In this document: positions 55,601-64,000 of the stretch, piece after piece
Numbering within the stretch: the stretch's first letter is position 1
Layout: every line of letters begins with the position of its first letter
NCBI GenBank assembly: GCA_934502885.1
Contig: CAKSUT010000008.1
Span: 1 to 64,000, forward strand
Reading direction: 5' to 3'
Length of the DNA stretch: 64,000 nt
Source of the DNA: an uncultured Eubacteriales bacterium
GTDB lineage: Bacteria; Bacillota; Clostridia; Oscillospirales; CAG-382
Translations under genes and position numbers: made by a program
The notes under the pieces: model-generated
The model's input: only the letters and a program-made list of their open reading frames with translations
Database searches by the model: none
What the model was told of the DNA's origin: nothing

Positions 55601-57122
55601 AAAGGCTCATGCGGACAATGTTAAGCCTTTCACCGACATCGACGGTCACTGGGCGAGAAACGAAATTGTTGCGGCTTCCTGCGACAGCACAACCGACGGT
55701 ATGATTATCTGGTACTTCGGCGGCGCAGTTCCCGCAAAGACAGAGGAGGAGCTTAAGACGATGAACAGCGGACTTACCGCAGGATACCTCGAAGGACTCG
55801 ATACGTCCGACAAAGCGGCATTCGACAAAAAGCTTGCCGACCTTCAGGCAAAGAGAGTCGAAGAGATAAGAAACACAAAGACCTCCGTTGAGGTCAAGGG
55901 TACAAAGTATTATGTAAGCGCGGCAGGCAACGACTCCGCCGACGGCAAGACTCCCGAAACCGCATGGAAGAGCCTCGACAAGGTATCGAATGCAGATCTC
56001 AAGGAGGGCGACGGCGTATTCTTCAAGAGAGGCGACCTCTTCAGAGGACTTCTCAAAACCAAGAAGGGCGTTACCTACTCTGCATACGGCGAGGGTGAGA
56101 AGCCGAAGATTTACGGTTCGGCGCGCAACTACTCCGAGTCCGCATTCTGGGATAAGACGAGCGACGAGAACGTCTACGTTTCCAAGGAAACCTTTACAAA
56201 CGACGTCGGACTTATCGTGTTCGATGAGGGTGCGGCATGGTCGATAAAGAAGATAACCGACGTCGGCGGCTTCGACGGCAAGCTCAAGGCAGACCTCGAG
56301 ATGTTCCACAACCCCGGCGACAGCAAGCTTTACCTCTATTCGACAAGCGACCCCAACACCCGCTTCAAGTCCACCGAAATTGCTCCCGGCAGAACACTCG
56401 TATCCGGCGACGGCAACGGCGTTGTTATCGATAACCTCTGTCTCAAGTATGCCGGCGCACACGGTATCGGCTACGGCAGTACCGAGAACCTTACCGTCGA
56501 GAACTGCGAAATAGGCTGGATAGGCGGCATGATTCAGTACGGCACGACGCGCTACGGCAACGCGGTTGAGATTTACGTAAACGCCAAGGACTACTTCATC
56601 AGAAACTGTTACATCTACGAAGTATACGACGCCGGCGTTACGCATCAGTACTTCCAGACTCAGTCGAGCTTCGTAAGAATGGAGAACATCGAGTACTCCG
56701 ATAACGTAATCACACGCTGCACCTACGATATCGAGTACACCAACGCACAGCCCTCTAACCTCGGCATCATGAAGGATATACGCATATTCGGCAATATTCT
56801 CACCGATTCCGGCGAGGGCTGGGGAAATCAGCGTCCGAGCAGAGGAGACGCCGTAATCAAGGGCTGGAGCCACACAAGCCGCGGCGAAAACTTCGTCATC
56901 ACCGACAACATCATAAGCACCTCCTGCAAGGATTCCATGCTTATACACATCGGCGTTGAGAAGATGGAGTACCTCCCCGTTGTGAGCGGAAACGTGTTCA
57001 TCGGCGCAAAGGGCAACAACTTCGGCTTCTACAGCAAGAACGCTCCGAAGCTCATCACCTACGACGAAACGGTAACAAAGTTCACCGTCGGTCTCGACAA
57101 CAACACATTTATGTACAGATAA
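52605..57122 (+). CDS. Giant secreted beta-helix protein with internal SLH domains
   Basis: A 1505-aa surface protein. Signal peptide at 1-32 (FSCLLLAVITALTLVTFCLPVSAA). Three related beta-helix repeats begin at about residues 44, 321 and 590, each with YLSDNGNDSNDGKTPDTA-type motifs and later GGTRN/ITVYDG-type turns. Two to three SLH motifs follow at about 835-1020 (NGYPDGTFRPNNNMKISEAI, NGYSDGTFKPEKTITRAEI, FTDIDGHWARNEI). A final pectate-lyase-like beta-helix (about 1098-1505) starts with the same motif (YYVSAAGNDSADGKTPETAW). SLH domains bind wall polymers and are usually terminal; here they are internal. Substrate is unknown, probably a polysaccharide. AAGGAGG precedes the ATG, and a strong terminator follows. 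Confidence 0.9.
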   Translation: MKKITRTRRFSCLLLAVITALTLVTFCLPVSAADYEYTGTVIYLSDNGNDSNDGKTPDTAKQTLAAAATAAKNGTVVVTDKYTYTKHASIGNVTLAGMNDESVFSFGLWGLGQNGPLTIKNLHIDVTYSWGFIMSFGHRLEMGENLKITKSGSATTLLSIRGGGDTREINGDTHVVLKSGEYTSVYGGTRNADVAGSTFITVYDGVKVNTVSPGNNNAQDHGENAVMGAGVVKIVGSDASGISKLGTDGTVQAGAYLDLSEYTGTVPSSWNTSGFTVCSKKGDLPEKLEKALNGESSTVGGSTGNTGTTTPSVTTDTSGADVIYLSDNGSDANDGKTPEAPKKTLAGAIKACSVGGMVLITDKYTYGTSTDITKEITLAGVTSESIFEMKVWSLKMGADFVIKNLHINMAQSWAFILANGYDLTIDENVTVTKNDNVSSYLGIRGGADGSTDIAKDSHITIKSGRFGGVHGGTRGGNMLGNTFITIYEGATVAAANSGNDTGSDQNTDKVVKGSGVIKLVGANVDLGAVSLHKSVQGTCYLDLTEYTGEVKDKWTPAGITVIKAGEKLPDDIQKAFDKAPDVYDLSGEKNLVYISDSGNDENDGKTPETAVASLPGAVARLGESGGTVAVTDKFTYTKFIDARVPLKITGATSNSTLVWLCWGLYARNGITVENLKMIISKDWVFILHFGSPVHFGKNVECSLRDAKTYLSIRAAEKGDYASVNIVIDSGSFGTIYTGSKNGNITGDSRVEINGGSVSSICFGNDIDNENGGAVVGGVQGNSTVILRGKAAVGTVRSTGTNGGYCMLNLAEFEGAEPKMMSDDIVIERENAVSNNSLYVAASAKPVNGYPDGTFRPNNNMKISEAITVVAKVGGLTETYSPAGKTAFTDVKDSDWFYNSVMYLEEKGLLSFFGTALRPNDPITRAEFVELLSGFELEAKIDTPAFTDVKSGDAHSEAIFKAASAKLVNGYSDGTFKPEKTITRAEIVTIMNRLASKNVVKAHADNVKPFTDIDGHWARNEIVAASCDSTTDGMIIWYFGGAVPAKTEEELKTMNSGLTAGYLEGLDTSDKAAFDKKLADLQAKRVEEIRNTKTSVEVKGTKYYVSAAGNDSADGKTPETAWKSLDKVSNADLKEGDGVFFKRGDLFRGLLKTKKGVTYSAYGEGEKPKIYGSARNYSESAFWDKTSDENVYVSKETFTNDVGLIVFDEGAAWSIKKITDVGGFDGKLKADLEMFHNPGDSKLYLYSTSDPNTRFKSTEIAPGRTLVSGDGNGVVIDNLCLKYAGAHGIGYGSTENLTVENCEIGWIGGMIQYGTTRYGNAVEIYVNAKDYFIRNCYIYEVYDAGVTHQYFQTQSSFVRMENIEYSDNVITRCTYDIEYTNAQPSNLGIMKDIRIFGNILTDSGEGWGNQRPSRGDAVIKGWSHTSRGENFVITDNIISTSCKDSMLIHIGVEKMEYLPVVSGNVFIGAKGNNFGFYSKNAPKLITYDETVTKFTVGLDNNTFMYR

Positions 57123-57128
57123 CAACCG

Positions 57129-57162
57129 AAAAAACGGGGGAGTCACGCACTCCTCCGTTTTC
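57129..57162 (+). terminator. Terminator of the SLH protein gene
   Basis: ACGGGGGAGT/ACTCCTCCGT (57134-57143 with 57149-57158, one G-T), then TTTT. Confidence 0.8.
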
Positions 57163-57208
57163 CGATATCTCGGGAGATCCTGCGGATAGTCCGCCGGACC
57201 TCTTTTTT

Positions 57209-60200
57209 TCATGTCGTTACGGCTTCGATACCGTCCGAACACGAAACCTCGGCTTTAAGCTTCCCGCCGCCGTCCGACGAGTATGCGACCGAGATGCACC
57301 GGCCTTCTCCGAGGTCAATTTCAAGCGTACAGCCGTCAAGGTCATTCGCAAAGGGCAGCGCCGAAGTGTTTACCGTGATTTTCGGCTTTTCGGTGAGAAT
57401 ATCCGTAAGCTCCGCTCCGAAAACGTACTTTAACATTACCGTTTTGTACCACCCTGCCGAACCCGTGTACAGACTCCAGCCGCCCCTGCCGAGGTGAGAA
57501 GCATTGGTGTATACATCGGCGCACAGAGCATACGGCTCGACCTTGTAGGAGCGGCTTATATTCTCGCCGAAGACTCCCGAAGTGCGCAGAATCGGGTTTA
57601 TCGACGAAAAAATGTCCTCTCCCATGGAGATAAGCTCCCTTCTTCGGTTTTCGTCCTTTTCCGACCTTGCCGCCGCAAACATTCCCATCGCTCCCCAAAC
57701 TGCGGCGTGAGTGTACTGCCCTCCGTTTTCGCGAAGTCCCGGCGCATAACCTCTTATATATCCCGGGTCGAAACCGTCGGTAATATCCGTAAACGGCGGC
57801 GTGAAGAGTGAGGTCAGACGGAAGCCGCTGACGTAAAGCGTACGGTAGGCTTCGCAGAGAGCGGAATACGAAAGCTCCGTGTCCGCACCGTCGGTCATAG
57901 GATAGAATGCCTGCGGAAGAAGGTCTATGCGGCATTCCGTGTTTTCGCTCGAACCGAAAGGCGTGCCGTCGTCGAAGAAGCCGCGTATGAAATACTTTCC
58001 GCAACTGTCAACGGCGCACACACGGATATTTTCGCCGAGCTTTTCCGAGAAGCCCACGTACTCTGCGACGGAGCGTCCGCGAAGGCGGCACAGATACGAA
58101 AAATGCATGCTGTCGAGTACCGTTCGCAGAAACATCGCAAGCCACACGCTCTCGCCCCTGCCGTCCTTGCCTATCCCGTTCAGACCGTCGCTCCAGTCGC
58201 AGCTGCCTATGAGAGGAAGTCCGTGCGGTCCTATGAGCGTCATTGCACGCCGCACCGCTCTTTCGAGGTGGTCGAACAGACTCTCGCGCCGTGATGTGAG
58301 CTTTGCCGAAATATACTTTTCGCTTTCGCCGCGACCAAGCTCTTCACCCTCGATATAAGGCACGTTCACGTCAAGAACCGCCGTGTCGCCGGTGAACCTC
58401 ACATATTCGGCGGTCACATATACAAGCCACAGATAGTCGTCCGAACAGCGTGAGCGCGAGCCTCGGCAAACCGTGCCGTCCGCACCCTTTATGTCGTACC
58501 ACCAATGCAGAACGCCGCCGTCCTCAAATTGCCTTGCCGCCGAGCGGAGAAGATGAGTGCGTGCGTCACGCAAAAGACCTTTCGACTGCATAAGGCACAT
58601 GACGTCCTGAAGTCCGTCGCGGAAGCCGTATGCTCCGCCTGCCTGGTAGTAGCCGCACCTGCCGATAAAACGGCTTGCCGCATTCTGATAGGGAAGATAT
58701 ACGCCGAAAAATTCGCTCATTGCACGTGCGTTTTCCGACGAAGCGCCGACAAGACGAATCGACTCCGAGGTAAGCGATTTTCCGAAGCGGCACGCCGCCT
58801 CTGTTTCTCTGCTCTTGAGAAGCGCGGACATCATGGAGTCGTATTCCGCCGTACCGTCGCGGCACGCACCGAGTACGAAACGGTAGCTTCCATCGACTGC
58901 ATTTGCCGAAAGAGCCGCAATGTCGTGTTCACCGGACGAAGCTCTGCCGTAAAGCGTTCCGCTGTCGGTTATCGCTTTTATTCCGGAGAAAGTGCCCGTG
59001 GGCGACGCAAGCAATGTGAGAAATCCCTGCATTCTGCCGAAACCGCCGCTTTCGGAGACCGACGGACGAAATCTTACCGTGCCGTTTCCGACCGAGAAGA
59101 GTATGCGCGCCGCAGAAGCCGCGCCGCCGCAAACGCCTGCTCCCCTTGCGGCGCTGCCCATAACGGGCTTTACCGCCATGCAGAGTTGCGCACCTTCGGT
59201 GCGCGCACCTTTATCCGCCGCTTTGCCGTCTGTTTTCTTCAGAACAACGTCGATAACCTTTGCGCGGTACTTTTCGCAGACGAAAACCGATATCTCAAAG
59301 TCAAAGCCTGCGGTGCTTCCGGTATATTTGCACCTGCCGGGGAAGTACTCCGCCTTTTCCGACACGGCGCACAGATCGAAAACTCCGTCGCTTTCCGTGA
59401 AAAGAAGGAGTCTTTCGCTGTCCGGGCGCGAATAAAGGTCGCACAACCCTCCCGTAAGCCGCTTCTCGGACGAATTTCCGCAAAAAGTAAAGCCGAGCGA
59501 ATCCTGAGTCACGAGAGAAGCGATGTTTCTGCCGGCGAGGACGTGCGAGTAAGGCGCGGGAAAAGTGCGGATGGATTTAAAGACGGTAAAACCGCTTTCG
59601 GTAAATCTGCCGCCGACAACGCTTATTCCGTCGGACTTCCCGTCCTTTTCCCGAGATGCGGCTTTCGCCGTGACGCAGGTCGTCGGAAGCTTAACGCAGG
59701 AAATTCCGTCTGCTTTGTTCCCACCCAAGAGCTTCGATGAGTTTATCACATATACAGCTCCTGCACACGCCTCGGCGGCGGCACACTCCGCGTCGGACGA
59801 ATTTATAAAGAATATTCCCGAACCCTTCGCACCGGGCGATACCGTCTCCGACGCCGCCTCAAGCATTCTGCGGAAAGGCGCGTCATAGCCGGAAATTTCC
59901 GAGTATATAACGCAGAGATCGAGTCTCAGTCCCACGAGAGATGCAAGCCGCGCCGCGGCGAAGAAGACCTTTGCCTCGTGAACGAACGCCGCCGACGGAA
60001 GTCTGAGTACCGCAATCGGATAATCTCCCGATATGCCGTATTTCCATATCTCGCCGTAATCGGCGGTTTCGAAGGGAGGTTTTGCACCTGTTGATTTTTT
60101 GCCGTCCGACCCGAAAAACGCCGTCTCGAAAAGGGAGCTTTTCGCCGACGCAAAGTGTGTGCCGTCGTTCGGAGACACGGCGGCGCACGCGGCAAGCGAA

Positions 60201-63200
60201 AGCTTCGAGAAGCTTTCGGCAAGCACGCTTCTGTCGGCGTCAAACGAGCGTCCGCGCGCAAGTATGACGGCGTTTACCGCCTTTTCGTCACTGTCGCCGA
60301 AGCCGGCAAGAAGCTCTGCCGGGCGTTCCGACGATACCTTCGTCATAATGAGCATTCCCGGACTTATGCACGCTCCGGTGTTTCCTTTCGGCTCATGACT
60401 CATTATTCCGCGAAAGGAGTCGGACGAAATCTGCGCGCCGAATATATCCTCGGTTCTTGTGTCGAACGTAAACTCACTCTCAATATCGGCAAGTCCCACC
60501 GCAAGGAACATCGCTTTTTCGTCACCGTAGGGTCTGCGGCGGAACACGACGGCTTTGTTTTCACTGTCGTACTCCGCTTCGACCGCAAGGGAGGAGAATG
60601 CCGGGTGAGCGGCGTGTTTTTTCTCGGACGACAGCACGGGAAGTCCGAAGAAAGCGCAGGAGACGGGAGCTTCCGAGTCGGTCTCGAGCCGCACGCGCAA
60701 AAGTCCGTCGGCAATTGTCTCGCGGCATCTGAACGAACCGCTGCCGTACTCTGCAAAATACGAAAACTCACCGCAGGAGGCGTCACCCGAGAACGTAAAG
60801 ACTTTTTGCGCGTCCGACCGGTCGGGAAGCGGCAGAGGGGAGAGGGAAAGCGTCTCGCCGCCGTCGCTTGCAAACACGAAAAGAGAACGTGTGCAGAGGT
60901 ATTTATCGACCGAACGGTCAAATATGAGATTGCCGTCAAAAACAAGGCGCATATGTCCCGACGACGATACCGCAAGCGACGTTCCGCCGACCGACGCCGC
61001 ACCGACACAGGGCGAGCCGAGTGAGAAAAACTCGGGAGCTGCGGAATCTTGCGAGGTATACCGAGGAGGTTTCCCGACAATGCCTGAGCCTCCGCGGCGA
61101 TTCTTTTTGATAACGGCGTTCACCGGTATTCTTTCCTCGGTAAGCTCCGCTGCGCTTGACATTGCGGCGTCTCTCATGAAGCGCTTTCTCATGCGTCCGT
61201 CAAATACCGAGTTGCACAGTGCAAGAAAGCTCATGCCGAGGTGATGCGACATATAGCTCTTCACCGCACACGGCGTTTTGCCGACTCTTTTCGGCGTGAA
61301 GTCGAGAGCTTCGTAAAAGCCGTATTCACCGTACATTCCGCACTTCTTCAGGCGTTCGAGGTTCTGTATTGCCGCACCTTTGCCGAGAGGGAGAAACAGA
61401 AACGAGGAGTAGGGCGATATTACAAGGTCGTCCTCGCCGCCGCACCGCAAAGCGAGAGAGGGGACTCCAAAAGCACGATAGGCGTAGTTCATGTCGGCGT
61501 CGAACGAAAAATATCCGCTTTCGGATATTCCGAAAACACTTCCGTGCGGTGTCTTTGCGTGAAATCTTTTCTGCATCCGCAGAGCGTATGCGAGAGCTTC
61601 GCTCACAAGAGAGCCCTCCGGCGACGGCAGAAACAGACAGGGCATGAAGTACTCAAACGCAGTCCCGGACCACGACGCAAGACCGATATATCCTCCGTCC
61701 GAAATAAGGACTCTCGAAAGACTTGCCCAGTGTTCGGGAGGAACCTCCGCACGTGCCGCCGCAATATAGCTCATCGTTCGGGCCTCGCTCATGCAGAGAT
61801 CGTAGTAAGAGCCGTCGAGCGTGTATTCCCCGTCTTTTTCGTGAAGCCCCACGGAGAAAAGATTCCTGCCAAAGTCGTAGAACACCGAAAAATCCGCCTT
61901 GTCAAGAAGCTTTTCAAGCCGCTTCACCGCACCCTCAAGCTCCGGACAATTATTTACATAGTCCTTCGCACCCTCGGCGGCAAGAATGAGACACGCCGCA
62001 AAGTTGCCGCAGTCAACGCTTGATATAAACCTCGGCTCGAGAACCACCGCTTTTTCCGTGTCGTACCAGTTGTAAAGCTGACCGTGAACCTTCGGCAGAG
62101 CCTCCACCGTGTCAAGCGTCGAAGAGAGCTTTGAGAAAAGAGTCTGCGCATCGATAAAGCCGAAATCACAGGCGGCGACGAGACTTGCGAGGTAAAGACC
62201 GATGTTTGTCGGAGAAGTGCGGTGAGCCGTCCGCTCTGTCGGAAAAAGCTGAACGTTGTCCGGCGGAAGGAAGCTCTCGTTTTCGTTTACACGCTCGGCA
62301 AAGAAACGCCAGATGTCGTAGGCGTAGCCCCGTAGGATGTCGTCGCCGCGCGGTGCGCCGGATTTTTTAACGCCGCCCATGACTCCGACGGGACGCGACG
62401 AGAGGTAAGCGATAAGCGGAAAGAGAAACCAGCCGAAAGAAACAAGGCGTATAAGTCCGCCCCCCGAGACCGCAAACAATACTGCACCGGACAAAGCTCC
62501 CGCAAAATTTTTCGTGACGTAGCACAGAAGCGAACCGTCGCCGAGATCGCTCTGCGCCGCCGTCTGCCATTCGAGAAGTCCGCGGTGCGAAACGCTCATT
62601 CGGTAAACGCTTACGGACAAAGCTCCGAGAGTGACGAACGCCGTTTTCGGAAGCATGCACGTAAGGTAAAGCATACGGAGAAAGCTCTGCCACACTCCGG
62701 CGCAGACTCCGGCAGAGAAGTAACGCCTTGCGGCACTTGTGAAGTCAAGGGAAAGGATTCCCGACACGACGTCGAGAATAAGCGGCACGAAGTACGGCGA
62801 AAGAGCCGCAAAGAGAAGTGCGCCGCCATGTGCGGAAAGCCGAGGCATACCGCTTACGACCGCCGCCGCAAACGAGAATACGGGAGTAAGCGAACGTCTT
62901 GCATTGTCGAAAAGCTCAAAGCGTGAAAGCTTCGGAAGAACGCATTCTTTTCCACCCTCGGAGAAACGTCCCGACCGCAAGAATACAAGGTTCTGCACAT
63001 CTCCCCTTATCCAGCGGTGAGACCTTTTGAGGTAGGAGAGGGGATTCTTCGGAAAGCTGTCTGTGAGAACTATATCCGACACTGCCGCGCATCTTAGCCT
63101 TGCACCCTCCAGAATATCGTGACTGAGAATGCGACCCTCGGGGAATATTTCGGGACGTATCACAGCTTCGTTGAAGGCGTCAACGTCGAAAATTCCCTTG

Positions 63201-64000
63201 CCGCAGAAAATGCCCTTGCCGAAAAGAGTCTGGTAAAGGTCAAAGCGTGCGCCGGAATATACGTCAATGCCGCCCTCACCGCACATGAGACGTGAAAAGG
63301 GAGTGCGGCGTGCCGAGGAAAGAGTGGGAGATGCGCCGGGCTGCATTATGCCGAAGCCCTCGGCGACAAGTCCTGTATTTTCGTCTATAACCGGTCGGTT
63401 GAGGGGGTGAAGAGCCTTTCCGACAAGGCGCGGCAGCGCACCGATACCCATGTTGGTGTCGGAGTCGAGAGTTACCGCGTACTTTATATCACGGCACTGA
63501 AGAAAGTCGGGATACTCCGAGAAGGTCGTGCCGCTGTCGCCTCGGAGAAATTTCACAAGCTCGATTACCGCGCCTCTCTTTCGCTCCCAACCCATGAACA
63601 TACCCTCGGATTCGTGAAATATGCGTCTGCGGACGAAAAGCGCAAAGCGGTTTCCGTATTTTTCGTTAAGTTTTGCTATACGCCGCTTTGCATATGCGAG
63701 AATTTCGCCGTCGCCGTCGGCGCATTCCGTCGGAGAGTCGGGAAAATCGCCGAGTATGCCGAAATATGCGCGGTCGTCGTCGGGAAGCCGCGACGCAAGA
63801 TAAAGCCGCTCAAGCCTGTCAAAAAGCTCGGCGTCCGACTTTTCTCCGCAGAGAAGCGAGGTTATGACGGTGATTACGCCGACTCCTTTGCCGTCGCGTT
63901 CATATAACAGCTCCGGGTCAAGCTCGGGCAGAGGAAAGCTTGCGAATATGCGTGAAAATACGTAATCAAGTACTGTTTTCACCGACTCCCATATCGGAAA
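57209..64000 (-). CDS. Cyclic beta-1,2-glucan synthase-like protein, 5' end outside window
   Basis: At least 2263 codons with no stop up to the window edge; the frame is open from 64000 and the true start lies beyond it. Domain order, counting from GTG 63982 as residue 1: GT84 glycosyltransferase (VTLDSDTNMGIG with the D-x-D, FCGKGIFDVDAF, SHDILEGARLR, RSHRWIRGD); several membrane helices (about 360-560); a glycoamylase-like region (HGQLYNWYDTE, PRFISSVDCGNF); a transglycosylase-like segment with EYFMPCLFLPSP and KSYMSHHLGMSF; and a C-terminal GH94 domain with the acid residue in YGFRDGLQDVM (about 1786) and GESVWLAMFLRTVL. Firmicute homologues such as that of Thermoanaerobacter italicus make cyclic beta-1,2-glucan. 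N-terminal residues are missing from this window. Confidence 0.92.
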   Translation of the reverse strand, partial: FPIWESVKTVLDYVFSRIFASFPLPELDPELLYERDGKGVGVITVITSLLCGEKSDAELFDRLERLYLASRLPDDDRAYFGILGDFPDSPTECADGDGEILAYAKRRIAKLNEKYGNRFALFVRRRIFHESEGMFMGWERKRGAVIELVKFLRGDSGTTFSEYPDFLQCRDIKYAVTLDSDTNMGIGALPRLVGKALHPLNRPVIDENTGLVAEGFGIMQPGASPTLSSARRTPFSRLMCGEGGIDVYSGARFDLYQTLFGKGIFCGKGIFDVDAFNEAVIRPEIFPEGRILSHDILEGARLRCAAVSDIVLTDSFPKNPLSYLKRSHRWIRGDVQNLVFLRSGRFSEGGKECVLPKLSRFELFDNARRSLTPVFSFAAAVVSGMPRLSAHGGALLFAALSPYFVPLILDVVSGILSLDFTSAARRYFSAGVCAGVWQSFLRMLYLTCMLPKTAFVTLGALSVSVYRMSVSHRGLLEWQTAAQSDLGDGSLLCYVTKNFAGALSGAVLFAVSGGGLIRLVSFGWFLFPLIAYLSSRPVGVMGGVKKSGAPRGDDILRGYAYDIWRFFAERVNENESFLPPDNVQLFPTERTAHRTSPTNIGLYLASLVAACDFGFIDAQTLFSKLSSTLDTVEALPKVHGQLYNWYDTEKAVVLEPRFISSVDCGNFAACLILAAEGAKDYVNNCPELEGAVKRLEKLLDKADFSVFYDFGRNLFSVGLHEKDGEYTLDGSYYDLCMSEARTMSYIAAARAEVPPEHWASLSRVLISDGGYIGLASWSGTAFEYFMPCLFLPSPEGSLVSEALAYALRMQKRFHAKTPHGSVFGISESGYFSFDADMNYAYRAFGVPSLALRCGGEDDLVISPYSSFLFLPLGKGAAIQNLERLKKCGMYGEYGFYEALDFTPKRVGKTPCAVKSYMSHHLGMSFLALCNSVFDGRMRKRFMRDAAMSSAAELTEERIPVNAVIKKNRRGGSGIVGKPPRYTSQDSAAPEFFSLGSPCVGAASVGGTSLAVSSSGHMRLVFDGNLIFDRSVDKYLCTRSLFVFASDGGETLSLSPLPLPDRSDAQKVFTFSGDASCGEFSYFAEYGSGSFRCRETIADGLLRVRLETDSEAPVSCAFFGLPVLSSEKKHAAHPAFSSLAVEAEYDSENKAVVFRRRPYGDEKAMFLAVGLADIESEFTFDTRTEDIFGAQISSDSFRGIMSHEPKGNTGACISPGMLIMTKVSSERPAELLAGFGDSDEKAVNAVILARGRSFDADRSVLAESFSKLSLAACAAVSPNDGTHFASAKSSLFETAFFGSDGKKSTGAKPPFETADYGEIWKYGISGDYPIAVLRLPSAAFVHEAKVFFAAARLASLVGLRLDLCVIYSEISGYDAPFRRMLEAASETVSPGAKGSGIFFINSSDAECAAAEACAGAVYVINSSKLLGGNKADGISCVKLPTTCVTAKAASREKDGKSDGISVVGGRFTESGFTVFKSIRTFPAPYSHVLAGRNIASLVTQDSLGFTFCGNSSEKRLTGGLCDLYSRPDSERLLLFTESDGVFDLCAVSEKAEYFPGRCKYTGSTAGFDFEISVFVCEKYRAKVIDVVLKKTDGKAADKGARTEGAQLCMAVKPVMGSAARGAGVCGGAASAARILFSVGNGTVRFRPSVSESGGFGRMQGFLTLLASPTGTFSGIKAITDSGTLYGRASSGEHDIAALSANAVDGSYRFVLGACRDGTAEYDSMMSALLKSRETEAACRFGKSLTSESIRLVGASSENARAMSEFFGVYLPYQNAASRFIGRCGYYQAGGAYGFRDGLQDVMCLMQSKGLLRDARTHLLRSAARQFEDGGVLHWWYDIKGADGTVCRGSRSRCSDDYLWLVYVTAEYVRFTGDTAVLDVNVPYIEGEELGRGESEKYISAKLTSRRESLFDHLERAVRRAMTLIGPHGLPLIGSCDWSDGLNGIGKDGRGESVWLAMFLRTVLDSMHFSYLCRLRGRSVAEYVGFSEKLGENIRVCAVDSCGKYFIRGFFDDGTPFGSSENTECRIDLLPQAFYPMTDGADTELSYSALCEAYRTLYVSGFRLTSLFTPPFTDITDGFDPGYIRGYAPGLRENGGQYTHAAVWGAMGMFAAARSEKDENRRRELISMGEDIFSSINPILRTSGVFGENISRSYKVEPYALCADVYTNASHLGRGGWSLYTGSAGWYKTVMLKYVFGAELTDILTEKPKITVNTSALPFANDLDGCTLEIDLGEGRCISVAYSSDGGGKLKAEVSCSDGIEAVTT

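Noticed and set aside
55101..57242. A 713-codon frame antisense to the SLH protein gene
   Set aside because: Same cause: strong codon bias of the sense gene leaves the antisense frame open. There is no promoter or ribosome site.

Overview
The window reads as a chromosomal segment of an anaerobic, spore-forming Clostridia-type Firmicute, most likely an uncultured gut or rumen Oscillospirales/Christensenellales relative. The reasons are spoIIGA-sigE with a Spo0A box, CotF-type coat genes, AGGAGG ribosome sites, consensus sigma-A promoters with 17-bp spacers, a T-box leader, an ECF transporter, a dockerin and S-layer homology (SLH) domains, and many glycan-degrading enzymes controlled by AraC-family regulators. 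No prophage, insertion sequence or CRISPR array is visible. The lineage is inferred from gene content only.

Layout. 1-291: tandem non-coding repeat. 0.3-4.7 kb: LacI and PocR-AraC regulators, an FAD oxidoreductase and an aldo-keto reductase. 4.8-6.5 kb: sigE and spoIIGA. 6.6-10 kb: an rRNA methyltransferase and the NAD-salvage pair pncA-pncB. 10-14.3 kb: gatCAB and mreB. 14.4-18.5 kb: a leftward AraC / 54-aa protein / GNAT / histidine kinase / comF unit, divergent from a PnuC-like transporter. 18.5-24.4 kb: DUF896 protein, D-lactate dehydrogenase, SGNH hydrolase, VanY peptidase, tRNA-Pro(CGG) and an unknown protein, with two copies of a 167-nt structured element between them. 24.4-28.7 kb: T-box, a regulator-ligase fusion, nadE and two coat genes. 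28.9-31 kb: a 4-repeat SseB-like protein. 31.2-38.9 kb: a secreted dockerin protein, then a sialidase-like / EcfT / EcfAA / EcfS / DUF4430 lipoprotein operon. 39-50 kb: GH36, GH27, nucleoside hydrolase, and the xylA / GH3 xylosidase / xylB operon, with AraC regulators. 50.2-57.1 kb: two more AraC regulators around a 650-bp intergenic region, and a 1505-aa SLH-anchored beta-helix protein. 57.2-64 kb: a cyclic beta-1,2-glucan synthase-like giant, cut by the window end.

How the genes work together. The right half is a plant-glycan and host-glycan scavenging region. Xylo-oligosaccharides would be cut inside the cell by the signal-less GH3 enzyme and passed to xylose isomerase and xylulokinase. 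Alpha-galactosides would be cut by the GH36 and GH27 enzymes. pncA, pncB, a PnuC-like transporter and nadE supply NAD salvage. GatCAB makes Gln-tRNA and/or Asn-tRNA.

The most novel signals are non-coding. Two 167-nt elements keep the same set of hairpins although one 13-bp stem has almost completely changed sequence. A T-box controls an XRE-cupin-AMP-ligase fusion. An apparently orphan sigma-A promoter with a terminator suggests a ~170-nt RNA. A duplicated activator/promoter region lies in front of the nucleoside hydrolase and again 7 kb downstream without that gene.
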